DNA from: Bacteriovoracaceae bacterium
GTDB taxonomy: Bacteria; Bdellovibrionota; Bacteriovoracia; Bacteriovoracales; Bacteriovoracaceae
Reading direction: 5' to 3'
DNA length: 64,000 bases
Assembly: GCA_016786485.1 (NCBI GenBank)
Contig: JAEUWD010000034.1
Coordinates: forward strand, 62,001-126,000
Below the pieces are notes generated by a model that ran no database searches, was not told the DNA's origin, and saw only the letters and a list, made by a program, of their open reading frames with translations. How positions within the stretch are numbered: the first letter of the stretch is position 1; every line of letters starts with the position of its first letter. Positions 35,795 to 46,217 of this stretch are shown in pieces. The position numbers and the translations under genes were made by a program.

Positions 35795-36980
35795 ATCGAT
35801 CCTACTTTTCGTTTTCATGTTAGCAGTAGTCAATACCGCTTACTCGAAAGCGGTTGTTCGAGTGGTCGCAGTTCAAGGTTCAGTTTTTGGTGTTAACGAA
35901 GGTATTACTTTCGCCATTAACAGCGGCGATTTTATTGAAGATCTTTCCGAAATTATGACGGAAGAACAAGCTCAGGTTACATATGTTGATTTTTATGATC
36001 ACACCTATCATATGGCCGGTTCAACCCATGTTAAAATTATGAATAAAATGACTGAATTACGTTCAGGCCATTTGTGGATTAAATCAGATAATAAATCAGA
36101 TGAATTTTCAGTTCAAACTTCGAATTCTAATGCCATCTATTCAAAAGGTGAATTCATTGTTTCTTACGATAACAATGCAGGGAAATCGCAAATCTTAGTT
36201 GTGAATGGTAATTTACAATACTCAAACTTACTTGAAGCTCACATGAAATATGAAATTGGCGCAGGTCAGTTCTCATTTGTGGATCAAAAATATGAGGAAG
36301 GTCTCCCTCGTAGTCCAACCGTTGTTGGTTTTGATTCATTCAAACATGCGATGGGTTACTTCAACGGTATCAGACCGAATGATAAAGGTTTTGAAGACGT
36401 GATGAAAGTTCAAGTTGCTGAAGATAAGCCATCCTATGCAGCTCGTAAGATCGCCTCAGTTGATGAGAAGCCTGCAAAGAAAGCGTCGAAGTCAGTCACA
36501 AAAGGTAAAATTATTTTCCTTTCAGCTTTAAACAACAATCAAAATACGAAAGCCAGAACTCCGGCTTCTGTAAAAAATGCTGAAGAGAAGTATTATAAAA
36601 AATTATTAGCAAAACCAGATATGAGAGATTTATCGTATCCAGGTCATCCTACAAAATCTCATTCGCCAGCAACTTCGAAGGCCAACGTTCGTGTTTTTGG
36701 AATGGATGAAATGGATGGCCATGCTCCAGCTTTCCCAGCGGCGACAATTCCAGCTCCAGTTGTGATGCCAGAGCCAGTGGTTGCACCAGTCGCAAAAGTG
36801 GAAGCTCCTAAATCCGAACCAAGTCGTGTTCCTTCTTCAAATATGGTAAGTCCTGAAACGAAGACTTTTGAGAAGTCATTAGATAAGGAAATGGATGAGC
36901 AAAAGAGACATCCAGAGGAACTTAATCAGTTAATCGACGAGTTAAAAAACTTCCGCGAAGATTTCAATAAATATTATTAA
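35763..36980 (+). CDS. Exported FecR-domain protein
   Basis: A 405-residue protein. A signal peptide (about 1-28, ending NTAYS) is followed by a FecR-type domain (residues 30-170: VVRVVAVQGSVFGVN, INSGDFIEDLSEI, TELRSGHLWIKS, SVQTSNSNAIYSKGEF, ILVVNGNLQY). Next is a basic linker, a Pro/Ala-rich stretch (about 320-355) and an acidic helical tail. FecR domains bind periplasmic or surface partners. Its start lies inside the TPR gene, so both are probably made and used together. Confidence 0.85.
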   Translation: MKNLRLNTKIKSILLFVFMLAVVNTAYSKAVVRVVAVQGSVFGVNEGITFAINSGDFIEDLSEIMTEEQAQVTYVDFYDHTYHMAGSTHVKIMNKMTELRSGHLWIKSDNKSDEFSVQTSNSNAIYSKGEFIVSYDNNAGKSQILVVNGNLQYSNLLEAHMKYEIGAGQFSFVDQKYEEGLPRSPTVVGFDSFKHAMGYFNGIRPNDKGFEDVMKVQVAEDKPSYAARKIASVDEKPAKKASKSVTKGKIIFLSALNNNQNTKARTPASVKNAEEKYYKKLLAKPDMRDLSYPGHPTKSHSPATSKANVRVFGMDEMDGHAPAFPAATIPAPVVMPEPVVAPVAKVEAPKSEPSRVPSSNMVSPETKTFEKSLDKEMDEQKRHPEELNQLIDELKNFREDFNKYY

Positions 36981-37000
36981 TCTGTCATTTATCAGTTTGC

Positions 37001-37064
37001 TAGGTGTTAATAGATCGTCACCTAACAAAAAATATTCTGGCCCATCGATAAGAGGGCCAGAATA
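37001..37064. terminator. Two hairpins between the FecR-domain gene and guaB
   Basis: A weaker stem pairs TAGGTG 37001-37006 with CACCTA 37019-37024. A strong one pairs TATTCTGGCCC 37033-37043 with GGGCCAGAATA 37054-37064, 11 perfect pairs around a 10-base loop. Neither is followed by a long T-run, so termination is plausible but not certain. No purine-riboswitch motifs were seen. Confidence 0.55.
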
Positions 37065-37115
37065 ACTATTTACTAGTCATCTTTTTGGCCATAATTTTAT
37101 CTAAAAGGCTGGAAA

Positions 37116-38579
37116 ATGGCGGAAAAATCTAAATTGGCACTGACCTATGATGATGTTCTTTTAAAACCTGGTTATTCAGAAGTCTTACCTCACGAAACCG
37201 AACTTAAAACATACTTTTCACGACGAATTAAAATGAATATCCCAATCGTTTCATCGGCGATGGATACAGTTACTGAATCTCGTGCGGCCATTATCATGGC
37301 GCAAGAAGGTGGGATTGGTGTTATTCATAAAAATCTCTCGATCCATGAACAAGCTTTCGAGGTTGAAAAAGTAAAAAAATATGAAGCCGGCATGATTATG
37401 GACCCGATTACAGTCGGGCCAGATGAGCCATTGCAAACGGTGGTTGAATTGACTGCCAAATATAAAATCTCAGGTGTTCCAGTTGTCGACGAAAATAAAA
37501 AAATTCTAGGTATTATCACTAATCGCGATATGCGCTTTGAAACGAATTTCACGCAAAAAGTAAAAGATGTGATGACATCAAAAAACCTGGTAACCACGGC
37601 CGAAGGGACAGATTTCGAAGCGGCAAAAAAGATTTTACAAAAGCACCGTATTGAAAAATTACCAGTGGTAGATAAGAAAGGCATTCTTAAGGGCTTAATT
37701 ACTATCAAAGATATCGAGCGTTCAATTGCTTATCCAAAATCAAACAAAGATCAACATGGTCGCCTGCGTGTCGCAGCTGCGGTTGGGGTTAGCGATACAG
37801 AATTTGAAAGAGCGACAGCACTTGTGAAAGCTGGTGTTGATTGTCTGGTGATCGATACTGCCCATGGGCACTCAAAAGGTGTTCTTGCGATGGTAGCGCG
37901 TTGTAAAAAACAATTTAAAAATATTGATATCGTCGCTGGTAATGTCGCTACCGCTGAAGGTTGTGCTGCACTCATTGCTGAAGGTGTAGATGGAATTAAA
38001 ATCGGTATTGGTCCAGGTTCCATTTGTACCACACGAATTATTGCTGGTATTGGTGTTCCTCAGTTGCAAGCACTGATGGACTGTCGCAAAATCTGTGACA
38101 AAGCCGGCATTCCGTTTATTGCGGATGGTGGGATTAAATTTTCAGGAGATATCGTGAAAGCACTCGCCGCTGGAGCTAGTACCGTTATGATTGGTTCACT
38201 TTTTGCGGGAACGGATGAGTCTCCTGGTGAAATGTTTACCTCGCAAGGCCGTGCTTACAAAATGTATCGTGGCATGGGATCAATCGGTGCGATGGTACAA
38301 GGTTCAAAAGATCGTTATGGCCAAGGTGGTGTCGAAGATAATATTAAGCTGGTACCAGAAGGCATCGAAGGTCAGGTTCCGTATCGTGGATCGCTTTCAA
38401 GCAACATTTATCAATTGCTTGGTGGTTTGCGTGCAGGGATGGGATATGTTGGCGCCAAAAATTTAAAAGAACTTAAAACGAAAGCAGACTTTGTGCAAAT
38501 TTCTCAAGCTTCGCTGAAAGAAAGTCATCCACATGATGTGACGATTACCAAGGAAACTCCAAATTACAGGCTGACTTAA
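37116..38579 (+). CDS. guaB: IMP dehydrogenase GuaB
   Basis: A 487-residue enzyme converting IMP to XMP with NAD. The catalytic Cys is in [10 protein letters not shown]. Two CBS domains (residues about 95-205) are inserted in the barrel after [27 protein letters not shown] and the flap region [10 protein letters not shown] are present. Length is normal. guaA follows after two bases. Confidence 0.97.
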   Translation: MAEKSKLALTYDDVLLKPGYSEVLPHETELKTYFSRRIKMNIPIVSSAMDTVTESRAAIIMAQEGGIGVIHKNLSIHEQAFEVEKVKKYEAGMIMDPITVGPDEPLQTVVELTAKYKISGVPVVDENKKILGIITNRDMRFETNFTQKVKDVMTSKNLVTTAEGTDFEAAKKILQKHRIEKLPVVDKKGILKGLITIKDIERSIAYPKSNKDQHGRLRVAAAVGVSDTEFERATALVKAGVDCLVIDTAHGHSKGVLAMVARCKKQFKNIDIVAGNVATAEGCAALIAEGVDGIKIGIGPGSICTTRIIAGIGVPQLQALMDCRKICDKAGIPFIADGGIKFSGDIVKALAAGASTVMIGSLFAGTDESPGEMFTSQGRAYKMYRGMGSIGAMVQGSKDRYGQGGVEDNIKLVPEGIEGQVPYRGSLSSNIYQLLGGLRAGMGYVGAKNLKELKTKADFVQISQASLKESHPHDVTITKETPNYRLT

Positions 38580-38581
38580 AT

Positions 38582-40129
38582 ATGAAAGAAAAAATTTGGA
38601 TAGTTGATTTTGGTTCACAATATACCCAGCTCATCACCAGACGTACTCGCGAATTGGGTTTTTCGAATAAAATTTTTATTTTAGAAGATGCGCTCGCTCG
38701 CATGCAAAAAGGTGAATACCCCGAAGCGGTTATTTTATCCGGTGGCCCGCAATCAGTTTTTGAAGATACGACAGATTTTTCTCCACTTTTTTCTAATAAA
38801 AAAATTCCTGTGCTTGGCATCTGTTACGGCATGCAAATCATGGGGCAGTTTTTTGGTGGAAAGGTTGAACGAGGTACACAAGGTGAGTACGGTAAAGCTG
38901 AAGTCACCTTTGAAAAGATAGCGCAATTTAAAAAATTAAAAAATAAATTTCAAGCTTGGATGAGTCACTTTGATCATGTGACCAAAGTTCCCAAAGATTT
39001 TTCAGTCATTGGGAAAAGTGCTAACAATCTGATTGCAGGAATGATGCATAATGAACGTCCGCTCATGGCCTTCCAATTTCACCCTGAAGTTGAACATACT
39101 GAGCAAGGACGAGAAATTCTTAGTGCTTTTTTTGAATTAGCAGGGTTAAAAAAAGATTGGTCGACCAATGCGATGCTCGAACTTTGTGCTCAAGAGTTTA
39201 AAAATCTCAATGATGCCAAAGTGCTTTGTGCTTTTTCAGGTGGAGTCGATTCTTTAGTGGCGGCGATGCTCGCGCATCGAGAAATTGGAAAAAATCTTTT
39301 TTGTTTTTTCGTCGATCATGGATTACTTCGCCCACAAGATCATCATCATATTGAATTACTTAAAGAACATACACCATTACAAATTGAAGTTATTGATGCC
39401 AAAGATATTTTTTATTCAAAACTTTTCGGTGTCAAAGATCCGGAAGAGAAAAGAAAAATTATTGGGAAAACTTTTATCGAAGTCTTCGAACAAAAGGTGA
39501 ACGAATACACAAAAAAGAAGAAAATAAATTTCGAATATTTGCTTCAGGGAACACTTTATCCCGATGTTATTGAGTCGGTGAGTCCGCATAAAAAAGGTGG
39601 AAAATCGGTCACGATAAAATCTCACCACAATGTAGGTGGTTTACCAGAGCGCATGAAATTAAAATTGGTGGAGCCTCTGCGCATGTTATTTAAAGATGAA
39701 GTTCGTCAGATGGGAGTACAGTTAGGATTAAAAAGCGAGTGGGTTAATCGTCACCCGTTCCCAGGTCCAGGCATTGGTATTCGTGTCTTAGGTGAACTCA
39801 GTGAAGCATCCATTAAAAAAGTTCAACTTTCAGATCAGATTCTTTTTGAAGAATTAACTAAACAATCTTTATATCAAAAATGTTGGCAAGCCTTTACAGT
39901 GCTGCTTCCTGTCAAAACGGTTGGTGTCAAAGGCGATGCGAGAGCGTACGAAGAAGTCATTTGTTTGCGCATGGTCAATAGTCAGGACGGGATGACCGCG
40001 GACTGGAGCCAGATGCCGATGTCGTTTTTAGCGCATGTGTCGAGTCGAATTTGTAACGAAGTACCGGGAATTACTAGGGTGGTTTACGACATTACTTCAA
40101 AACCGCCTGGCACGATCGAGTGGGAATAA
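38582..40129 (+). CDS. guaA: GMP synthase (glutamine-hydrolysing) GuaA
   Basis: A 515-residue enzyme completing GMP synthesis. The class I amidotransferase domain has the Cys in LGICYGMQIMG and His/Glu in FQFHPEVEHT. The ATP-pyrophosphatase domain has FSGGVDSLVAA. The C-terminal dimerisation domain ends DITSKPPGTIEWE, as in other GuaA proteins. Confidence 0.97.
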   Translation: MKEKIWIVDFGSQYTQLITRRTRELGFSNKIFILEDALARMQKGEYPEAVILSGGPQSVFEDTTDFSPLFSNKKIPVLGICYGMQIMGQFFGGKVERGTQGEYGKAEVTFEKIAQFKKLKNKFQAWMSHFDHVTKVPKDFSVIGKSANNLIAGMMHNERPLMAFQFHPEVEHTEQGREILSAFFELAGLKKDWSTNAMLELCAQEFKNLNDAKVLCAFSGGVDSLVAAMLAHREIGKNLFCFFVDHGLLRPQDHHHIELLKEHTPLQIEVIDAKDIFYSKLFGVKDPEEKRKIIGKTFIEVFEQKVNEYTKKKKINFEYLLQGTLYPDVIESVSPHKKGGKSVTIKSHHNVGGLPERMKLKLVEPLRMLFKDEVRQMGVQLGLKSEWVNRHPFPGPGIGIRVLGELSEASIKKVQLSDQILFEELTKQSLYQKCWQAFTVLLPVKTVGVKGDARAYEEVICLRMVNSQDGMTADWSQMPMSFLAHVSSRICNEVPGITRVVYDITSKPPGTIEWE

Positions 40130-40203
40130 AAATTTCTTAATCGGGCCTAATTTTTTTACAATTTCAACCTTTCATGCGATATGTTTTTCAGAGAGAGAAC
40201 GTC

Positions 40204-43200
40204 ATGAATTTATTTGAAACACATCCAAAAAGTTTTGTTCATTTGCACTTGCATACACAGTATTCATTGCTGGATGGTGCCATTCGTTTAGACGATCTTT
40301 TTAAGCGCTGTAAAGAGCTTGGCATGCCGGCGGTGGCAAGTACTGATCACGGTAACATGTTCGGTGCTATCGATTTTTATACCAAAGCAAAAAAATATGG
40401 CATCAAGCCGCTGATAGGTTCTGAAATTTATTTCACACCAGGCTCACGTTTTGATCGTCGTTCTCCAAAAAATACCAAAGCTCTCGATTCACAAGATGAG
40501 ATGGAAGGTAAACACCATATTCATCACTTGGTTTTAATTTGTAAAAACCAAACGGGTTATAAAAATCTTTGTCAGATGTTAACCAAAGCATATCTCGAAG
40601 GTTTTTATTATAAGCCTCGTATCGATATGGAAGTTTTGAAAGAGTATAGTGAAGGTCTCATCGCGACGACAGCATGTTTGAAAGGTGAGGTGGCTTATAA
40701 CTTCTTCACTGGCCAAGATAACAAAGCCCACGAAGCTATTCAGCGTCTCTCAGAAATTTTTAAAGATGATTTTTATCTGGAAGTGCAAGAGAACGGTCTG
40801 GCTGAACAAAAAGAAGTTAATAAAAAAATTATTGAATATGCAAAAGCTAACAATCTGCAATTAGTTGCGACCAATGATTGTCACTATCTCGAAAGAGAAG
40901 ACGCGGCTGCTCAGGAAGTTTTACTCTGCGTTCAAACGGGGAAAACTTTCCAAGATGAAAAACGCATGAGGTTGACCACGAATGAATTTTTCGTGAAGTC
41001 ACCAGAACAAATGCGTGAAGCTTTCTCTTATCTCGAAGAAGCGTGTGATAACACTTTAAAAATTGCAGATAAATGTAATCTTGAATTTAAGTGGACTGAT
41101 GAAAAGGGAAATCCAATCTATCATTTACCGGATTTTCCAATTGATACGGGTGAAACCATCAATCAGTTTTTTGCTCGTTCAGCGGCCGAAGGGATGGAAG
41201 CACGTTTTGTGGGCCCACACTTTAGAAAGCTAAGCCAGCAAGCCAATTGGGAAAGTGACATTAAGCCTCAGTACACAAAGCGTTTAACTTCAGAAATTGA
41301 AATGATTAGTCGCATGGGATTCACAGGGTACTTCCTGATCGTATCGGACTTCATTCGTTGGGCGAAGAAAAATGATATTCCTGTTGGTCCAGGTCGTGGT
41401 TCTGGTGCGGGTTCGCTGGTCGCTTATGCCTTAGATATTACCAATATTGATCCTATTCCCTATAACCTACTCTTTGAGCGTTTCATCAATCCTGAGCGGG
41501 TGTCATTACCAGACTTTGATGTCGACTTTTGTCAGGATCGTCGAAATGAAGTTATAAATTACGTCACTCAAAAATACGGCGAAGAACGTGTAGGTCAAAT
41601 TATTACCTTTGGTAAGTTACAAGCGAAAGCCGTTATACGTGATGTCTGTCGCGTTTTCGGTTTGCCATATTCTGAAACTGATTATCTGGCGAAATTAATT
41701 CCTGAAGAACTTGGGATGACACTTAAAAAAGCATTAGAGATCGAGCCGAAGCTGACTGAGATGATGGCAGCTGATGCGAAAATAAAAAGAATTATTGAAA
41801 TTTCTCAGCGTCTTGAAGGTCTCCTTCGTCACGCTTCGATTCACGCTGCAGGTGTTATCATTACGAACGAACCGCTAGTCAGCTATTGTCCACTTTATCG
41901 TGGAAAAGATAATGAACGAGTCGTGCAATTTGATAAAGATTTTTCAGAGAAAATTGGTCTCGTAAAATTCGACTTCCTTGGTTTAAAAACCTTAACGGTC
42001 ATTCAAAATGCGGTGAATTTTATTCGCCGAGATTTTGATCCGAACTTCGATATTGAATCTATTGATATGGAAGATCGTAAAGTTTTTGATAATATTTCAG
42101 ACGGAAATACCACAGGCGTTTTCCAGCTCGAGTCGGCTGGGATGAAAGATCTTTGTAAACGTATTGCTCCAGACACAGTGGATGATATCACTGCTATCAA
42201 CGCTCTCTATCGTCCAGGTCCATTAGGTTCAGGTATGGTGGATGACTTCATCGAAGTTAAGCATGGCCGTAAAGAAATGGTTTTCCCATTTAATGAACTC
42301 GCACCAGTTCTAAAAGATACCTACGGTATTATTGTTTACCAAGAGCAAGTTATGAACATCGCGCGTATCGTAGCGGGATATTCACTTGGACAAGCGGATA
42401 TGCTTCGTCGAGCGATGGGTAAGAAAAAAGCCGACGAGATGGCCAAGCATCGAGAAATTTTCTTAGCAGGTGCAGAGAAAAAAGGTTTTGATTTAAAAAA
42501 AGCCGGTGATTTATACGACTTGATGGCGATGTTTGCTGAATACGGATTCAACAAGTCTCATGCGGTAGCTTACGCCGTGATTGCTTATCAAACAGCGTAT
42601 CTGAAAACCTATTATCCGGCTCATTTCTTTGCTGCTCTTCTTGGAACAGAAATTAGCAACATGGAAAAAGTCACAACTTATATTAGTGATGCTAAAGATC
42701 ACGGCATCGAAATTCTTCCACCTGATATCAATGAATCTTTATGGTTATTCAACGTTGTTGGTAAAACAATTCGTTTCGGTATGGGAGCGGTGAAGAACGT
42801 TGGTGAAGGCGCTGTGGCTGAACTCATAAAAGAACGAACAGAAAATGGTCCATTCAAAGGGTTTGTTGATTTCACCGAAAGAGTCAATCTAAAAGCTATT
42901 AATAAACGTGTTCTCGAATCACTCATCAAAGTGGGTGCGTTTGACACATGTGAAAAAATGAATCGCAAAACATTACTCGAAAATCTTGAAACGATTGTGG
43001 CCTTTGCTCAAAAACGCCAAGAAGAAAAATTATCAGGTCAATCAAGTCTTTTTGATTTGGGTGGACCAGCTGAAAAAAGTTCTACGGTGGATCAATTGCA
43101 TTTAACTGAACACTCAGATTTTGATGGCCGCGAAAAACTTCGTTACGAATATGAATTAATGGGAATTTATGTTTCGGGTCACCCGCTCGATCGATATTCA

Positions 43201-43794
43201 CAAGTCATGTCACAATTAGCTTCGATGAATTTACTGCAAGTGAAACAGCTTGAAGGTAAAGGTAAGCGTGATTTTGTATTGGCCGGTATGATGTCGAACC
43301 TGAAAACTTTTATTTCGAAAAAAGGCGATAAGATGGCCTTCGTGACGTTGGAAGATTTGGGGGCCAAAATTGAATGTATTGTATTTCCGAGGACATATGC
43401 TGAATATTCTGCGATGCTAGAAACGGATGAGCCAGTTATCATGAGCGGTACGGTAAATTTGGATGAAGACCCTCGTAAGTTTTTCCCAAATAAAATCTCA
43501 AAAATGAGTGAGCAAGCGGAAGAAAAAGTTCGAGCGGTGAGAATTCGTGTTTTTGAACAAAATCTTAATTCATACTCTTTTAGTAAATTAAAGCAGCTTT
43601 TATTAAGCTATCGTGGTTCAGTTCCGGCACACCTCATCATCGAAAATGATATCGGTAAGGCCAGACTTAATCTTGGTAACGATTTCTTGGTGAGTCCGTC
43701 TCCACAAATGGCGGCACAAATCAATGAATTGTTCCGCGATAACGCAGTCAGCTTTATTGTTGCTGAAAACTCGGCTCCACTACAACACGCCTAA
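40204..43794 (+). CDS. dnaE: DNA polymerase III alpha subunit DnaE
   Basis: A 1196-residue replicative polymerase. The PHP domain starts HLHLHTQYSLLDG (residues 13-25) and keeps STDHGNMFGA. The polymerase core has GPGRGSGAGSLVAYAL and the catalytic Asp pair in PDFDVDF (about 436-442). AEYGFNKSHAVAYAVIAYQ marks the fingers/tandem HhH region; an OB domain follows near 1000. ATG 40204 follows GAGAGA; an ATG 30 bases upstream lacks a site. Confidence 0.97.
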   Translation: MNLFETHPKSFVHLHLHTQYSLLDGAIRLDDLFKRCKELGMPAVASTDHGNMFGAIDFYTKAKKYGIKPLIGSEIYFTPGSRFDRRSPKNTKALDSQDEMEGKHHIHHLVLICKNQTGYKNLCQMLTKAYLEGFYYKPRIDMEVLKEYSEGLIATTACLKGEVAYNFFTGQDNKAHEAIQRLSEIFKDDFYLEVQENGLAEQKEVNKKIIEYAKANNLQLVATNDCHYLEREDAAAQEVLLCVQTGKTFQDEKRMRLTTNEFFVKSPEQMREAFSYLEEACDNTLKIADKCNLEFKWTDEKGNPIYHLPDFPIDTGETINQFFARSAAEGMEARFVGPHFRKLSQQANWESDIKPQYTKRLTSEIEMISRMGFTGYFLIVSDFIRWAKKNDIPVGPGRGSGAGSLVAYALDITNIDPIPYNLLFERFINPERVSLPDFDVDFCQDRRNEVINYVTQKYGEERVGQIITFGKLQAKAVIRDVCRVFGLPYSETDYLAKLIPEELGMTLKKALEIEPKLTEMMAADAKIKRIIEISQRLEGLLRHASIHAAGVIITNEPLVSYCPLYRGKDNERVVQFDKDFSEKIGLVKFDFLGLKTLTVIQNAVNFIRRDFDPNFDIESIDMEDRKVFDNISDGNTTGVFQLESAGMKDLCKRIAPDTVDDITAINALYRPGPLGSGMVDDFIEVKHGRKEMVFPFNELAPVLKDTYGIIVYQEQVMNIARIVAGYSLGQADMLRRAMGKKKADEMAKHREIFLAGAEKKGFDLKKAGDLYDLMAMFAEYGFNKSHAVAYAVIAYQTAYLKTYYPAHFFAALLGTEISNMEKVTTYISDAKDHGIEILPPDINESLWLFNVVGKTIRFGMGAVKNVGEGAVAELIKERTENGPFKGFVDFTERVNLKAINKRVLESLIKVGAFDTCEKMNRKTLLENLETIVAFAQKRQEEKLSGQSSLFDLGGPAEKSSTVDQLHLTEHSDFDGREKLRYEYELMGIYVSGHPLDRYSQVMSQLASMNLLQVKQLEGKGKRDFVLAGMMSNLKTFISKKGDKMAFVTLEDLGAKIECIVFPRTYAEYSAMLETDEPVIMSGTVNLDEDPRKFFPNKISKMSEQAEEKVRAVRIRVFEQNLNSYSFSKLKQLLLSYRGSVPAHLIIENDIGKARLNLGNDFLVSPSPQMAAQINELFRDNAVSFIVAENSAPLQHA

Positions 43795-43839
43795 GATCTG
43801 TGTTAAACTATTCAAGTTATTAAATTAAGAGGAAATTCT

Positions 43840-45270
43840 ATGTTCAGAGTTTTATTATGTTTATTCGCCATCACATCAACCCAAGTGTGGGGGAAGGCCG
43901 AAACCGTTAAAGGTGATGGAAAGTTTTGGGCACAAGATGGTGATGGTCTCTCATTCATCAAACAACAACTTTTAAATGAAGCTTTTCGTGATGTTATTAG
44001 TCGCGAATTAAATAATATGTCACTGAATAGTGAGGAATTTTGGACCAAGTTTGATCAGAAATTTAATGAAGAAGTTTATTTTAAAATCAAAGAAAACTTA
44101 GATAAAAAATATGGACTAGCTTCAGCAAGCGATGAAGATGGCGATGAAATTGTTGAACGTAAAAAAATAACGGCCGAGCAACAAAAAGAATATGATAAAA
44201 AATTACGAAGTGAATCGCTGGACGAAAAAAGAAAGTTTGGTGGTTTAGCGCGAGTTATACAATCTTATTCAATTAAAAAAATTACTCGCTCACCTCAGTA
44301 TCCTGAATCACGCTTCATTACGATTGAGGCCACCGTTGACCGTGTGACATTGAATAAAATCTATTACGATTTCATGCGCGAGCAATTGCCAAAAGAAATC
44401 AACAAGCTTTTTCTTTATACTGAATATCATTTAAGAAATACTTCATGGGCGGATTTAGGCGTTGAAAAAGAAACTGATTTCACTTCGGTTTTAAATGATC
44501 ATTGGAAAAAATGGTTTGATGAAAATAAAGCCGAAAACATGAACGATGTGGAATTAGTAGGCGAGAGTTTGCAGAAAAAGGTCGCTGCTCACTTTAATAT
44601 TCCGATTGAAAATTTAACCAAAGAAATACTTTCTGAATTCAAAGATTCACTTTTGATTAAAGTTAATCTTTTTATTGAAAAACTGGCGCACCAAGAACTC
44701 TTCCGTGAGTACGAGTACAGTTTTGAAATGGATATCGTATTAATGGATCTTTCAACCAATACCGTTCTCTACAAAGACACGATTGAAAAGCAAACCAAAA
44801 CTTATCGCGATATTTCTTATTCAGATCTAAAAAACGTTGTGGCCAATCATGTTTATCGTATTCCAATGGCGAAATTCACTGATCTCAAGAAAACGATAGG
44901 TAAAGCTTCAAAAGTTGATAGTGTTGATCGACTAACAGTGGAGAACTTTTCAAACATGGAAGAAGTTTTCCAATTTATGGAACTTTTAAAGAATAAAGGG
45001 ATTAAAATTAAAATGAATCCAGTTCTTAAATCATTTAATTCGGATAAAGCTGATGTTGTGGTATTTTACCAAGGCGGGAATACTGTACTAAATACCTTTA
45101 TTACTAGCTTGAAAAACTTTTCCGGTTCTAATCAATTTGATTTTGAATTCTTTCCAGAGCAAAATAATAGAGTCAAGCTACTTCAACGCAAAGCTAAGAG
45201 AGAAAAAGCTAGCGATGAGGTAACAATGAGAAGACGCTTTATGTTGGAAAAAGAAAAAGTGAATCAATAA
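43840..45270 (+). CDS. Secreted protein of unknown function, partner of the next lipoprotein
   Basis: Not recognised. 476 residues: a signal peptide (1-18, ending VWG), then a mixed helical, Lys/Glu-rich sequence. Residues 150-180 (ARVIQSYSIKKITRSPQYPESRFITIEATVDRVTL is split by strands) and the region to 345 look like repeated alpha-beta units. The last 100 residues (MEEVFQFMELLKNKGIKIKM, FNSDKADVVVFYQG) resemble a small ligand-binding or FlgT/LPP20-like module. ATG follows AGAGGA. The next gene begins 11 bases later, so both are likely one complex. Confidence 0.8.
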   Translation: MFRVLLCLFAITSTQVWGKAETVKGDGKFWAQDGDGLSFIKQQLLNEAFRDVISRELNNMSLNSEEFWTKFDQKFNEEVYFKIKENLDKKYGLASASDEDGDEIVERKKITAEQQKEYDKKLRSESLDEKRKFGGLARVIQSYSIKKITRSPQYPESRFITIEATVDRVTLNKIYYDFMREQLPKEINKLFLYTEYHLRNTSWADLGVEKETDFTSVLNDHWKKWFDENKAENMNDVELVGESLQKKVAAHFNIPIENLTKEILSEFKDSLLIKVNLFIEKLAHQELFREYEYSFEMDIVLMDLSTNTVLYKDTIEKQTKTYRDISYSDLKNVVANHVYRIPMAKFTDLKKTIGKASKVDSVDRLTVENFSNMEEVFQFMELLKNKGIKIKMNPVLKSFNSDKADVVVFYQGGNTVLNTFITSLKNFSGSNQFDFEFFPEQNNRVKLLQRKAKREKASDEVTMRRRFMLEKEKVNQ

Positions 45271-45281
45271 TTAGGAAGTGC

Positions 45282-46217
45282 ATGGTTCGAAGTTGCTTAG
45301 TTTTTATTCTTGTCTGTTTAACTTCGTGTGCACTATTAGAGCAGACACAACCAAAACGTCGTTCAAGTTTTGGTACCTCAGCAAATCCTTATCCAAAAGA
45401 TAAAGACTATAATAATCCAGTTAAGAAAAAAATCGTGCTACTGCCGTTCTTTAATGAGTCACCGTTTGGTGGTGAAGATATCGCTGTGGTTGCGACGGAA
45501 GAATTTCGTCGTGAAATCATGAAAACCAGAGACTTTGTGGTTGAAAGTGGTGGTCCAACCCTGATAGGAAATTCGAAAGAAATTTATTCGGGTGGTGGTG
45601 TAAAGCTTGGTCAACTTGCTCGCAAAGCGCGTCTAACAGGACTTAACTTGGTTGTGTACGGTCGAATTGTAAAGGCCCGCGTTCGTCAAAAGACAGATGA
45701 AATTGGGCTGGTTCGTAAAACAAAATCTTTTGCTGATTCAGAATTAGAATTACGTATTTTCGATGTTCATTCAAATAAAGAAATTTATAACGGGCGTGAA
45801 AACGGTGATATTAGCGATGATACAATGAGATTCTACCTAGATGAAAATGAATCGAATCTGAATTATCGCCAGGATATTCTACGTTACTCAGTTCGAGTGG
45901 CGGTGAGACGTTTTATTTCGAAGGTAGTTGAAGTCGGCGACAAAATGGATTGGACAGGTCGCGTGGCCAAAATCTTATCGAATAAAATTTATCTCAATGC
46001 TGGTCGTGAATCAGGTATCAACATCGGTGATATTCTAAAAGTTATTACAGAAGGTACTGAAATTTATGACCCAGAAACTGGTGCACTTATTGGTATGTCA
46101 AAAGGTCACGTGAAAGGTACGCTAGAAGTCGTCGACTTCTTCGGGCCGGATGGCGCTATCGCTATTCTGCATTCAGGTGGAACAGTGACTGAAGGCGACT
46201 TCGTTCAACTTTATTAA
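45282..46217 (+). CDS. Lipoprotein with CsgG/FlgT-like domains
   Basis: A 311-residue lipoprotein; the lipobox LTSC puts the lipid on C16. The front half has KKIVLLPFFNESPFGGEDIA and LNLVVYGRIVKARVR, like the nucleotide-free alpha/beta domain of CsgG/TolB-like outer-membrane proteins. The last 90 residues (GRVAKILSNKIYLNAGRESGINIGDILKV, DPETGALIG) match the C-terminal domain of FlgT-type proteins. A flagellar or secretion-linked outer-membrane role is possible. AGGAAG precedes the ATG. Confidence 0.82.
   Translation: MVRSCLVFILVCLTSCALLEQTQPKRRSSFGTSANPYPKDKDYNNPVKKKIVLLPFFNESPFGGEDIAVVATEEFRREIMKTRDFVVESGGPTLIGNSKEIYSGGGVKLGQLARKARLTGLNLVVYGRIVKARVRQKTDEIGLVRKTKSFADSELELRIFDVHSNKEIYNGRENGDISDDTMRFYLDENESNLNYRQDILRYSVRVAVRRFISKVVEVGDKMDWTGRVAKILSNKIYLNAGRESGINIGDILKVITEGTEIYDPETGALIGMSKGHVKGTLEVVDFFGPDGAIAILHSGGTVTEGDFVQLY

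Noticed and set aside
36981-37115. Purine-type riboswitch before guaB
   Set aside because: Hairpins are present but the conserved purine-aptamer core bases were not found.
42003-43442. Several 60-90-codon minus-strand frames inside dnaE
   Set aside because: All lie within a fully convincing dnaE frame and lack start signals.
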